Positions 16,912-25,344 of a stretch of 42,547 nt of DNA are shown piece after piece. Each line of letters opens with the position of its first letter. Position 1 is the stretch's first letter. Made by a program: the position numbers and the translations under genes. Origin of the DNA: Archangiaceae bacterium (GTDB lineage: Bacteria; Myxococcota; Myxococcia; Myxococcales; Myxococcaceae); the NCBI GenBank assembly GCA_016879935.1, contig JAACJQ010000108.1, forward strand, positions 1 to 42,547, given 5' to 3'. Under the pieces are notes generated by a model. It was not told the origin of the DNA. It ran no database searches and worked only from the letters and a program-made list of their open reading frames with translations.

Positions 16912-17880
16912 ATGCCCAGACCGCAAACCCTCAGCGTGCTCCGTTGGGACGTTCGGGAGCTGCAGAAGAAGTTGAAGAAGCTCGGCGTGACGCCGCCTCC
17001 GCCGAAGGGCGCGAAGGCGCTGGCCGACATCATGAAGCCGGGGAAGTTCTACGTGGCCCAGAACGCGCGTGAGCCGACGGCCGAGTACCTCGCCCAGCTG
17101 CAGGCGTTGGTCGACGCGCAAGAGACACGGTGGACGCCCGAGGCGTACCTGCACAACGTGATGGCGGCAGCGCTCGCGGTGGCTCCACCCTCGGAGCAGC
17201 TCGACGCACCCCACGGCCGCGTTCCTGCCCGGCCCGTCATCGACAACCACGGCTATCTCGCGCTGGCGCTGCTCGCGGCCGAGCACGTGTCGAAGAAGGT
17301 TCCAGAGGCCGAGCGCGCGCGGTTCACGCGGTGGGTCGAGCTCGGTCAACGCGTCGCAAAACGGCAGGCACTGAGCGCGAGAGACGAAGCGCTGCTTACC
17401 GAAGAGCTGCCGTACGTGCGCTTGCCGTCACGCGCCATCTCTCGCGCCTTCACAGCGACGTCGCCGTGTTTGCGGGTGGCCCAGGGCGTGGGCCTCGAGG
17501 CTGAAGAGGCCGATGCGCACAACGTCGGAGGCAAGGGCGCACGCGAGGCATGTGCACGGGCGGTGGAGGTGCTCTCGAAGTCGTCCGGAGCGGCGAAGAA
17601 GTTCCTCACGGCGCTCGATGCGTTGATTCTGCTCGAAGACGCGAAGTTGCGGTTCGGCGAGGTGAGCGCGAAGCCGTCGGCTGCGGTGGTGGCGAGCCGG
17701 TGGCGGGGCGCGGAGAAGGGAAAGGGCTCTCACTGGGTCGTCGAGCTCACGAATGGGAACTTTGCGCTGCTGTGGAAGGTGAAGGGGAAGTGGCGGCTCG
17801 TCGAGGGCGGGAGGGACGAGGTGCTCGCCTCGGTTCCTGATGCGCACTTCAAGGCCGCGACGCAGGCACTGCTCGGCTGA
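16912..17880 (+). CDS. Hypothetical protein, mostly helical
   Basis: A 322-residue protein I do not recognise. It starts 13 bases after the activator stop and is probably co-transcribed with it. The N-terminus is basic and helical (WDVRELQKKLKKLGV), followed by a Pro-Lys turn. The middle is long alpha-helix with many Ala, Leu and Arg residues. The last 75 residues have a small beta-rich region (SHWVVELTNGNFALLWKVKGKWRLVEGG). There is no signal peptide or membrane segment, so it is probably cytoplasmic. No catalytic motif is apparent. Confidence 0.7.
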   Translation: MPRPQTLSVLRWDVRELQKKLKKLGVTPPPPKGAKALADIMKPGKFYVAQNAREPTAEYLAQLQALVDAQETRWTPEAYLHNVMAAALAVAPPSEQLDAPHGRVPARPVIDNHGYLALALLAAEHVSKKVPEAERARFTRWVELGQRVAKRQALSARDEALLTEELPYVRLPSRAISRAFTATSPCLRVAQGVGLEAEEADAHNVGGKGAREACARAVEVLSKSSGAAKKFLTALDALILLEDAKLRFGEVSAKPSAAVVASRWRGAEKGKGSHWVVELTNGNFALLWKVKGKWRLVEGGRDEVLASVPDAHFKAATQALLG

Positions 17881-18012
17881 GGTCGCCTCCACGAGTCCGC
17901 CACCGGGTCGACGTCGTGCTCGTCGCCGGCCAGCGAGGGCGAACACGAGTCCGGCTACCGAGGCGAGGTCGCGGGCGCCGAAGAGCCGCAATGAGAGAAG
18001 GAGCGCTGCGAC

Positions 18013-18031
18013 GGGATCACCGAATGATCCC
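18013..18031. terminator. Perfect hairpin at the end of two convergent genes
   Basis: GGGATCA, five bases, TGATCCC: a 7-base-pair perfect stem that overlaps the stop codon of the minus-strand gene. It could act as a bidirectional terminator for convergent transcription. No T-tract follows on either strand, so an intrinsic terminator is not proven. Confidence 0.35.
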
Positions 18032-18568
18032 CTCGCGAGCGATGCCCGTCACCGGCGCGTTCAGTTTGCCCAGCACCACGAGCACTGCATCACCGCGAAC
18101 GACCCGCTTCGCGGAGAGATCTCCAGTCACGACGTAGATCGATCTCGTGTCGCGACCGAGCCGCAGAACTCCGTCGACGATGAGATCACCATCGATGAGC
18201 AGATATTCGGCGGCTCCTTTCGCGCGTTCGCGCTTCGCGACATCGAAGCTGCGCAAGCGCAGGCCGCCCGCCGCAATCTCGACGCGCCGAGCGTAGCCCG
18301 TGAACCAGCGCCCTTTTGCGCGTCGATCGGCCTGACCGGGCGTGAGCGTCGAACCAGACCGCCGAGCGACCGTCGGTGCGTCGGGGCGCACGACCAGATC
18401 GATCCACTTCGAGGTGAGTTTGGCGAATCGAAGTGCCTCAGCTCCCTTTCGCTCGAGAATCACCTCGCGCTTGCGCCGCAACTGCGTCTTGTGGAGTTTC
18501 GACACTCCGCGCGAGCGGCGGAGGAGCGTGTCGACGCGCTCGAGGACGGCGGCCACGGTTGGTTGCAT
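18017..18568 (-). CDS. Hypothetical protein with a C-terminal repetitive beta region
   Basis: A 183-residue protein, start ATG at 18568. Residues 1-80 are basic and helical (VDTLLRRSRG, KTQLRRKREVILERKG). Residues 105-180 are a run of short beta strands with turns (EYLLIDGDLIVDGVLRLG, SIYVVTGDLSAKRVV, AVLVVLGKLNAPV), each turn carrying a Gly-Asp or Gly-Lys. This resembles the right-handed coil of bactofilin-like or polymer-forming proteins, but the match is by pattern only. No signal peptide or membrane helix is seen. It stands alone, with the neighbouring genes at both ends in other transcription units. Confidence 0.6.
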   Translation of the reverse strand: MQPTVAAVLERVDTLLRRSRGVSKLHKTQLRRKREVILERKGAEALRFAKLTSKWIDLVVRPDAPTVARRSGSTLTPGQADRRAKGRWFTGYARRVEIAAGGLRLRSFDVAKRERAKGAAEYLLIDGDLIVDGVLRLGRDTRSIYVVTGDLSAKRVVRGDAVLVVLGKLNAPVTGIAREGIIR

Positions 18569-18620
18569 GCCGCATCATGTACCGCAGCGCGATCAGGGTT
18601 CGAGGTCGGGCGTCGACGAG

Positions 18621-20750
18621 TCAGCTCGTCGCCTGTGGCTCGCGTGCCGAAGACCGTCTGCGCATCACGAGCGCCCCGAGCGCGAGCAAGAGCGGCAGTG
18701 GCGAACTCGCCGTGCAACCGCATCCCGTCGGCGGTTCCATCGAATCTGCGGATCCACCAGCGACTGCGGTTCCACCAGCGACTGCGGTTCCACCAGCGAC
18801 TGCGGATCCACCTGCGACTGCGGATCCACCTGCGACTGCGGATCCACCTGCGACTGCGGATCCACCTGCGACTGCGGATCCACCGGCGACTGCGGAGCCA
18901 CCTGCGACTGCGGAGCCACCTGCGACTGCGGATCCACCTGCGGCTGCAGATCCACCTGCGGCTGCGGATCCACCAGCGACTGCGGTTCCACCAGCGACTG
19001 CGGAGCCACCTGCGGCTGCGGATCCACCTGCGAATCCACCTGCGAATCCACCTGCGGCTCCGCCGCCCGCACTTCCTCCACCTGCTCCACCATCAGGCGT
19101 CGACACGCACTGCCCCGACGCATTGCACGACCCGACCGCGCACGTGCCACACGACGTCCCACACTGATCAACTCCGCACTGCTTCCCACTGCAGAAACTC
19201 ACCGGAGCCTGATTCGTTGGCGTGCCATTCAACAACGAACGCGTCAGCCCGAGCCCAAGCGACGCTCCGGTGCAGAACTCGCCCATCGTCGTGAACCCCT
19301 CGAGGAAGCTCGAGTACGGCGCCGTCGCCTGCGCCGCGGTGTACCAACTGAACGAGCCGAGCGGATTGAGCGAGTAGAGGTAGCACGGGCCCATGTCGAG
19401 CCCGCCGCCGTACAGCGCGAGCGTGTCGTAGTTGGCGTCGCGCAGATGTTCTTCGGGCGACTTCGTGTTGCCGGGAGAGGCGAGAAGGCACGCACCAAGC
19501 GACGACGTGGGAAAGCCCGCAGCCTGCTGCCGCCCGCGGTCCGTCATCTGCACGAGGTCGTAGTACGCGTCCTGGTTGTCTTCGGCTGGCGCGCTCGGGT
19601 TCATGTACGTGCCCATGTCCATCCACGAGCCCCAGCCGTCGAACAGGTTGCAATAGATGGAGTCGGCCGCGCGCTCGCCCACGGTCGTGCCATTCGCGAT
19701 GCGTGCAATCTCGCGAAACGGCCGACGCGCGTAGAAGGTTCGCGCGTTCTGCGTCATGCCGAGCACGATGAGCCCGCCGCCGCGCAGGCGCCAGTAGACG
19801 CCTCCGAGCCAGAACGCGACGAACTCACGCTCTTCATCGGTGAGCGACGGATACGGCAACACCGGCCGCGTTCGCGATCGCGCGCCAAGACACTGCTGCT
19901 GCACGAGCGCTCTTGCCGTGCCTGCTGCGATCGTCTGAGTGACGTGCGCATCGATGGCGTCAAGCTCGGTCGACAACTGCGTCACCTCCAGGCGCAGCGC
20001 GGGCCCGCGGGTCGCGTCGAAGCACGAGGCATCGCTCGTCAGCCGCGAGATGACCGACTGAAACGCCGTGCGCGCCGTCGTCACCCGTGCGCTCTGCGAA
20101 GGCCGCACCTTCCACAACACGCGCCGCATCGTCGGCACCCAATCGCCGGGCAGCATTCCTTCGGGCACCGGCACACGAGCGAGCCCCGCGCCTGCGAGCC
20201 CAAGCTGCTGCTCGAGCGTGTTCGTGTGCGCGTCGACGTACGAGTTCAACTGCGACTGGCTCAACCCCGATGGAATCGTGCTGGCTGACACGAACCGCTC
20301 GGGCTCTTCCAGCTCGAGACACGTCGCGAGGTTCGTCGCGTTCAGGCTCTGCCGAATCGTGGCCTCGTACTGCTGACACGTCGTCGACGCTCCCGCCGCG
20401 AGGAACGAGGTCGCCGGCACCACGAACGTCGCGCTCGTCGAACAGAACACCGGAGCTGGCCACGTCATCGGCGCCGTGCCCGCATCGAGCGTGCGCAGAA
20501 ACTGAGCCTTCATCTCGGGCGCGAACCACAACGTCACTGTCGGCGTCGTGGCACCCTGCGGGCCAGCCTCGAGCGACTCGAACGTCGACGGCAGTCGCAC
20601 CCACGACGGCATCGCTCCGTTCAATGCCGTCACCTTCTGCGCCGTGAGCGTCGGGTTCTGCGGCAGCCCGGCATCGAACTCGAACGGCAGCCGTCGCTGC
20701 GCCCACGCGACGCACGGGAGGACCACGAGAAGGCTGAGCAGGTTCCGCAT
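18621..20750 (-). CDS. Secreted protein with repetitive linker and MYXO-CTERM-like C-terminal anchor
   Basis: A 709-residue exported protein; ATG at 20750 starts the signal peptide MRNLLSLLVVLPCVAWAQ. Residues 20-540 are a unique region with scattered Cys pairs, not recognised. A Cys-rich knot follows (CSGKQCGVDQCGTSCGTC..CNASGQC), then a low-complexity linker of about 16 repeats of Gly-Gly-Ser-Ala-Val-Ala. The end is a Cys-Gly-Cys motif, a hydrophobic stretch (PLPLLLALGALVM) and an Arg cluster. That is the layout of MYXO-CTERM sorting signals, which anchor proteins at the myxobacterial cell surface. It is divergent from the DUF1592-like gene and shares an 85-base intergenic region with it. 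Confidence 0.8.
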   Translation of the reverse strand: MRNLLSLLVVLPCVAWAQRRLPFEFDAGLPQNPTLTAQKVTALNGAMPSWVRLPSTFESLEAGPQGATTPTVTLWFAPEMKAQFLRTLDAGTAPMTWPAPVFCSTSATFVVPATSFLAAGASTTCQQYEATIRQSLNATNLATCLELEEPERFVSASTIPSGLSQSQLNSYVDAHTNTLEQQLGLAGAGLARVPVPEGMLPGDWVPTMRRVLWKVRPSQSARVTTARTAFQSVISRLTSDASCFDATRGPALRLEVTQLSTELDAIDAHVTQTIAAGTARALVQQQCLGARSRTRPVLPYPSLTDEEREFVAFWLGGVYWRLRGGGLIVLGMTQNARTFYARRPFREIARIANGTTVGERAADSIYCNLFDGWGSWMDMGTYMNPSAPAEDNQDAYYDLVQMTDRGRQQAAGFPTSSLGACLLASPGNTKSPEEHLRDANYDTLALYGGGLDMGPCYLYSLNPLGSFSWYTAAQATAPYSSFLEGFTTMGEFCTGASLGLGLTRSLLNGTPTNQAPVSFCSGKQCGVDQCGTSCGTCAVGSCNASGQCVSTPDGGAGGGSAGGGAAGGFAGGFAGGSAAAGGSAVAGGTAVAGGSAAAGGSAAAGGSAVAGGSAVAGGSAVAGGSAVAGGSAVAGGSAVAGGSAVAGGSAVAGGTAVAGGTAVAGGSADSMEPPTGCGCTASSPLPLLLALGALVMRRRSSAREPQATS
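18748..19060 (-). repeat. 18-bp tandem repeat encoding Gly-Gly-Ser-Ala-Val-Ala
   Basis: About sixteen units of an 18-base sequence (plus-strand form GATCCACCTGCGACTGCG) within the MYXO-CTERM protein's linker. Several neighbouring units are identical, so the array is recent or still changing in length. Units at the 19040 end shorten to GGFAGGFA. Confidence 0.85.
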
Positions 20751-20763
20751 GGCGTGGCGCGTC

Positions 20764-20780
20764 CACCACAGTGTGTGGTG
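20764..20780. promoter_or_regulatory. Inverted repeat in a divergent intergenic region
   Basis: CACCACA, three bases, TGTGGTG: perfect 7-base arms, between the MYXO-CTERM protein gene and the DUF1592-like gene. A related CCACCACC follows at about 20786. It could be a shared operator or an RNA hairpin. Confidence 0.35.
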
Positions 20781-20835
20781 CTGATCCACCACCTTGGCCC
20801 ACGCGTGACGCCCATTCGAGGCACGGTGCGTTGGC

Positions 20836-22677
20836 ATGACTCGTGGTCTGATGCGGCTCCGCATGTTCTTCCCCCGCCTGTGTCTCGCGCTCGTTGCGCT
20901 CGGCCCGCTGTTGGCCCACGCGCAGCAGCAGTGCAGCGCTCCACCCGGTCCACGCCCTGCGCCGACCGACATCATCTCTGACACGCGCGCGCTGCGTCGC
21001 ATCGCGCTCACGCTCGAAGGCACCACGCCCGACATTGCAGAGCTCGAAGCGCTGGCAGCAGAGGCCTCGGCCGAAGCGCGCCAATCGATGTTGCAGCAGG
21101 CCATCGACCGGCGGCTTCAGTCACCAGCCTTCTACGACCAGATGGTCCGCTTCGGTCACGAGTGGATCAGCATCGGCACGTACACGAAGGGCGCGCAGGG
21201 CGACGCGTACCAGGGCGACATGGCGGGCCACCTGTTCCGCTGCAACACGGGCACGGCGCACGCGAACGCGTACTTCATCAACGACGACCCTGACGCGAAC
21301 ATGCAGAACGTCTGCAAGGACCTCGACAAGAACGGCGCCGCGAAGACGCAGGCGACGTTGCAGGTCGAGCCGTGGTGGGCACCCGGCACGCAAGTCACCG
21401 TCGTCGGCGTCGCCGCGAGCTCGACCGCCACCACCGTTCCCGGCCCGAACAACACCACCGTCGACTGCGGGCGCGCGAACGGCGGCTACTACGACCCGTC
21501 GGTGCCCGATGGCTGCGGGTGCGGACCGAACCTCGTGTGGTGCGCTCCGCTCAGCGGGCTCGGCGCAGGGAGCGTCTACGACCTCTACGGCTCGCAACGT
21601 CGTCATCCGTTCGAAGAGCCCGCGCGGCTGCTCGGTCACCTCGCGTGGCACGACCGCGACCTCTCCGACCTCGTGCTGGGCAACTACTCCGTCGGCACGA
21701 ACTGGCTGCGTCATCTCTATGTGCGGCACGGTCGACAGCACGGCAGCACCGCGACCGACGCGAACACCACGTGGTGGAAGCCGGCCGCCGACACGAGCGC
21801 GCGCGACCCGCGCCACCCCGACGCGAACGACCCGCAGGCCTGGCGTGAGTTCGTCGTCGAAGACCTGAACCCCTTCTTCCTCTCGCTCACGAACAAGCAG
21901 CCCGGCGGTGGTTTCGGCCGCACGTACCACTACGACCCGCGCACCACGACGACGCCACCCGAAGGGCTGCCCTCGGCCGGCGTGCTGACGATGATGGGCC
22001 CGAACTCGTCGTGGCCGCGTGAGCGGGTTCGCGCCGCGCGGTTCCTCGAGGTGTTCGCGTGCTCGGCGTTCTCTCCGCCTGCAGCAGGCTCCACCTTTCC
22101 GCCGTACCAGAACGACCCCGCGACGGGCGGCACCTGTCTGCACTGCCACACCACGCTCGACCCCGCGGCCATCTTCTTCAAGCGCTGGGACTTCGACCCG
22201 CAGTCCTCGTACTACGTGCCGTGGCCGTTCCTCGGAGGCATCGGCCGCTACCGCATCACCGCCGCGTGGATCAGCGGGCGCTACCCGTTCTCCGCCGCCG
22301 ACGGCAGCCCGGGCTTCCGCTGGAAGAACGCGTTCGTGCCCAACACGGTGATGACGCCGGTAACGCCCGAGCAGATTGCGGCGAACCCCGAAGCGGTGCT
22401 GCTCGACACGATGCCGCAGACGTACTCGCTCCTCGGAGAATCGGGCGACGGCACCATGGGGCCGCTCGGCTTCGGCAAGATTCTCGTCAGCTCTGGCGCC
22501 TTCGACCGCTGCGCCGTCAGAAAGCTGTACGCGCGTTTCGTGGGCCGTGAGCTGCACCCCGCCGACGAGCGCCCGTACATCGACGCGCTGGTGAAGCAGT
22601 TCGTGAACGACGGTCGCAAGGTGAGGCCGTTCATTCGCTACCTGATGACGCAGACCGAGTTCCGGAGGGGCCTCTAA
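20836..22677 (+). CDS. Secreted DUF1592/DUF1588/DUF1585-like cytochrome-containing protein
   Basis: A 613-residue exported protein. The signal peptide ends at LLAHAQ; ATGs at 20836, 20851 and 20863 are all possible starts and no clear ribosome binding site decides. The N-terminal region (ALRRIALTLEGTTPDIAELEAL) resembles the opening of DUF1592. The middle holds CLHCHTTLDPAAIFFKRWDF, matching the DUF1588 pattern of a CxxCH followed by Asp-Pro and Phe-Asp. The C-terminus (LYARFVGRELHPADERPYIDAL..FIRYLMTQTEFR) resembles DUF1585. These modules occur in Planctomycetes and myxobacteria beside DUF1501 or DUF1552 proteins; their reaction is not known. It is the first gene of a three-gene cassette, with a one-base gap to the next. 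Confidence 0.7.
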   Translation: MTRGLMRLRMFFPRLCLALVALGPLLAHAQQQCSAPPGPRPAPTDIISDTRALRRIALTLEGTTPDIAELEALAAEASAEARQSMLQQAIDRRLQSPAFYDQMVRFGHEWISIGTYTKGAQGDAYQGDMAGHLFRCNTGTAHANAYFINDDPDANMQNVCKDLDKNGAAKTQATLQVEPWWAPGTQVTVVGVAASSTATTVPGPNNTTVDCGRANGGYYDPSVPDGCGCGPNLVWCAPLSGLGAGSVYDLYGSQRRHPFEEPARLLGHLAWHDRDLSDLVLGNYSVGTNWLRHLYVRHGRQHGSTATDANTTWWKPAADTSARDPRHPDANDPQAWREFVVEDLNPFFLSLTNKQPGGGFGRTYHYDPRTTTTPPEGLPSAGVLTMMGPNSSWPRERVRAARFLEVFACSAFSPPAAGSTFPPYQNDPATGGTCLHCHTTLDPAAIFFKRWDFDPQSSYYVPWPFLGGIGRYRITAAWISGRYPFSAADGSPGFRWKNAFVPNTVMTPVTPEQIAANPEAVLLDTMPQTYSLLGESGDGTMGPLGFGKILVSSGAFDRCAVRKLYARFVGRELHPADERPYIDALVKQFVNDGRKVRPFIRYLMTQTEFRRGL

Positions 22678-23709
22678 ATGAACGCGCGCCTCCTCTGCTT
22701 CCTCTCGCTCGCGGCGTGCACCGGCAACATCGGCTCGTCGACGAACCCAAACCCGTTCTCCTCCGATGGTGGGCTGCTGGCCGATGGCGGCTGTGCTCCC
22801 GTGAGCCGCAACGACGAGATGCGCCTCGCGCTCGCCGGAGCCTGTGCGGGCTGTCACGTCGCCGGCTCCAAGCCGTACTGGGCGTCGCTGACTGCGTTCG
22901 AGGGCCTCGTCTACGACCCGAAGTACGTCGTGCGCGGCGACCCCGACAACAGCCTCTTGCTCAAGCTCTTCAAGGCCAACGCGCCGGGCTCGTTCACGCA
23001 GATGCCGCCGGGCGAGAAGTACGAAGCGATGCTGGCCCGCGGCGGAGCGACCGTGACCATCGCCGACCTCGAGCAGTGGATTCGCGATTTGCCACCGCAA
23101 GGCAGCGTCGTCGCCGAGCCGATTCCCGAGCGCTTCACCGTGAGACGCCTCACCGCCGAAGAGATGGTCGTCTCGGCGATGGCGCAGCTCGGGCTCACGC
23201 TCGAAGACTTCATCGACACCTCGAACATGAACTGGCGCCAGCAGGAGTACACCGTCAACGGCGGCAAGTTCTTCATCTGGCCGAAGGACTGGGCGCCGGG
23301 CATCTCGCGACAGTACGTCTCCGACTCGCGCACCATCGAACGCTACGAAGCACTCGGCGGCATGGCGGCGCTCGACAACCGCGGCAAGGACTTCGCCCTC
23401 GGGCCCGCGGCGGTGCAGACGCTCGTGCAGATGTCTCAGGCCTGGTGCAAACGCGCCATCGAGAAGCCGGGCAACACCGCCGTGCTCCGTTACGTCACGC
23501 TCGCCGACAAGAGCGCGACGAAGGCGGCCGACATCAAGAAGAACATCGCCGCGCTGCACCTGCGCATGCTGGCCGAGCCGGCGACCGACGACACCGTCGA
23601 GGCGCTCTACACGAAGGTCTACCTGCCCCTCGAAGCGACGAACACGAAGGCCGCGTGGACGGCCGTGTGCGCGAGCTTCATGCGTCACCCTCAGTGGCTG
23701 AGCTTCTGA
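22678..23709 (+). CDS. Planctomycete-type cytochrome c lipoprotein
   Basis: A 343-residue lipoprotein: signal MNARLLCFLSLAAC with a good lipobox (Leu-Ala-Ala-Cys). A single cytochrome c domain at residues about 40-140 has CAGCH and ends in DLEQWIRDLPPQG, typical of Planctomycete cytochrome C domains (GDPDNSLLLKLFK, QMPPG with a candidate Met ligand). The remaining 200 residues (FTVRRLTAEEMVVSAMAQLG and on) resemble the DUF1587/1592 region that follows such cytochromes in larger proteins. The start follows the previous stop directly (TAA, ATG), so the two are co-translated. It is probably the redox partner of its neighbours. Confidence 0.75.
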   Translation: MNARLLCFLSLAACTGNIGSSTNPNPFSSDGGLLADGGCAPVSRNDEMRLALAGACAGCHVAGSKPYWASLTAFEGLVYDPKYVVRGDPDNSLLLKLFKANAPGSFTQMPPGEKYEAMLARGGATVTIADLEQWIRDLPPQGSVVAEPIPERFTVRRLTAEEMVVSAMAQLGLTLEDFIDTSNMNWRQQEYTVNGGKFFIWPKDWAPGISRQYVSDSRTIERYEALGGMAALDNRGKDFALGPAAVQTLVQMSQAWCKRAIEKPGNTAVLRYVTLADKSATKAADIKKNIAALHLRMLAEPATDDTVEALYTKVYLPLEATNTKAAWTAVCASFMRHPQWLSF

Positions 23710-23718
23710 AGAGGCCCC

Positions 23719-25302
23719 ATGCGAAATTCCTCACGACGACAGCTGCTCAAGTGGTCTCTCGGCGCTTCTCAGCTCGCGCTGCTCGAGCGCTTCAACCTGC
23801 TCGGCTCGTCTCGGGCGCACGCCCAGACGATGGACACGCCGACGCGCCTGGTCGTGCTCTACGTGCCCGGCGGTTTCCGCCCGCAGTACGCCTTCTGGCC
23901 CGGCACCGACGCGCAGGTCGAACAGAACGTGCCCGACCCGGGTGGCTTCGCCGGTGAGCCGACGTTCTTCCGCGCGAGCGACTTGATGGACCTCGCTCCG
24001 GGAGATGGGCGCTTTCCCGCGCTGCGTGTGTGGCGCTCGTGGAACCCCGCGATGCCGCAGCAGCGAAACGGCACACCGTACACGCCGTCGATGTACGGCT
24101 ACGTGAACTGGGCGCTGCACGAGAACGTCGCCATCGCGCACGGCATCGACCAGGGCACGGCCGACCACGCGAGCGCGTTCGTCTCTGCGATGTGCGGCGT
24201 GCCGAGCCCCGACTTTCGCGCGCCGGCGTTGCACTCGGTCGTCGCCAATCACTTCTTCGCGCAGACAAAGGAGCAGCGTCCCCTGCCCTTCGTCACCATC
24301 ACCAGCGAGCGTGGGCTCCCTCAAGCGACGGGGCTCCCTTCACACGCGGCGCCCGTGCGCGTGCCCAGCATCGAGGCGCTCAAACCGCAGCTGTCGACGA
24401 AGCCAGCCGACAACCCGTGGTGGGCCGGGCTCGAAGCGCGCACCGCGAAGCCCGAGCTCAACTTCGACGGCTCTCCCAACGGCTCGATGATTCAGACGAC
24501 CGCGCTCGAGGACTACACGCTCGGCGTGCCCGGCGCGTTCAAGGGCAAGTCGTCGCCGAAGACCGACGCGTTTCTCGAGCAGCTGCACGGGTCGCTGCGC
24601 AGCGTCTCTCGGGTGCTCGCGGCCGACGTGGTGACGGTGCTCGAGCGCACGAAGGGCATCGACGCGCTGACGACGTCACGGCCGGCGTACCTCTCGGGCT
24701 ACTTGAACTCTGCGTTCAGCTACACGTTCGGGCTCGCGAACTTCCACATGACGGGGCTCGAGCCGCGCTTCGACATGGCGCTGCGATTGTTGAAGGCCGA
24801 CCTCGCGACGGCGGTGCACGTGTCGATGGGCCTCGACTTCGACACGCACAGCGGGCTCGGCCACGCCTTCTCGTGCGCGCACGGCCGCAACATGTTCGAC
24901 CTGGTCGCGCGCTTCCTCGGAGAGCTCAAGAGCACGCCGCTGCCGAACAAGCCCGGCAAGACGCTGCTCGACGACACGCTGGTGGTGATGATGAGCGAGT
25001 TCGGCCGCTCGTGGGCCAGCAAGGGCGCGTCTGGCTACAACCTGCCCGACGACCACCACCCGTTCACGTCGGTGATGTTCGCGGGCGGCAACGTCGCCAA
25101 CAACCGCATGGTGGGCACCTACGACACGCGCGGCTTCGGGTTGCCGACCGACATCATCGAAGAGAACGAGCAGCCGAGCCGCCGGGTGCCGCGGGCGGCA
25201 GACGTGACCACGACCGCGCTGCGCATCATGGGCCTCGGGTTTCACGACTTCTTCATTCCCGGCGGGTTCGGCGAAATCGTGGGGCTGCGGAAGAACGCCT
25301 GA
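23719..25302 (+). CDS. Tat-exported DUF1501 family protein
   Basis: A 527-residue protein with a Tat-like N-terminus (SRRQLLKWSLGAS) followed by a hydrophobic region and an AHAQ cleavage site. The C-terminal half matches DUF1501, an alkaline-phosphatase/sulfatase-like fold: DTHSGLGHAF, LLDDTLVVMMSEFGRS, DDHHPFTSVMFAGG, DVTTTALRIMGL. The conserved Asp, His and Glu residues are in place, so metal binding is plausible; no substrate is known. It has a GAGG ribosome site before the ATG and follows the cytochrome lipoprotein by 9 bases. DUF1501 proteins routinely pair with DUF1592/1588/1585 or PSD proteins, as here. Confidence 0.85.
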   Translation: MRNSSRRQLLKWSLGASQLALLERFNLLGSSRAHAQTMDTPTRLVVLYVPGGFRPQYAFWPGTDAQVEQNVPDPGGFAGEPTFFRASDLMDLAPGDGRFPALRVWRSWNPAMPQQRNGTPYTPSMYGYVNWALHENVAIAHGIDQGTADHASAFVSAMCGVPSPDFRAPALHSVVANHFFAQTKEQRPLPFVTITSERGLPQATGLPSHAAPVRVPSIEALKPQLSTKPADNPWWAGLEARTAKPELNFDGSPNGSMIQTTALEDYTLGVPGAFKGKSSPKTDAFLEQLHGSLRSVSRVLAADVVTVLERTKGIDALTTSRPAYLSGYLNSAFSYTFGLANFHMTGLEPRFDMALRLLKADLATAVHVSMGLDFDTHSGLGHAFSCAHGRNMFDLVARFLGELKSTPLPNKPGKTLLDDTLVVMMSEFGRSWASKGASGYNLPDDHHPFTSVMFAGGNVANNRMVGTYDTRGFGLPTDIIEENEQPSRRVPRAADVTTTALRIMGLGFHDFFIPGGFGEIVGLRKNA

Positions 25303-25344
25303 CGTGAAGGTGCGCGCGGGCAGGAGCTTGTGTAGATCGACCGC

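Noticed and set aside
18748-19060. CRISPR-like array
   Set aside because: The units are contiguous 18-base tandem repeats that encode a regular peptide, with no variable spacers.
21121-23688. 855-codon minus-strand open frame opposite the DUF1592-like gene and cytochrome lipoprotein gene
   Set aside because: No domain, Arg/Val/Glu-rich composition, and the opposite strand encodes a signal peptide, CxxCH motifs and family matches.
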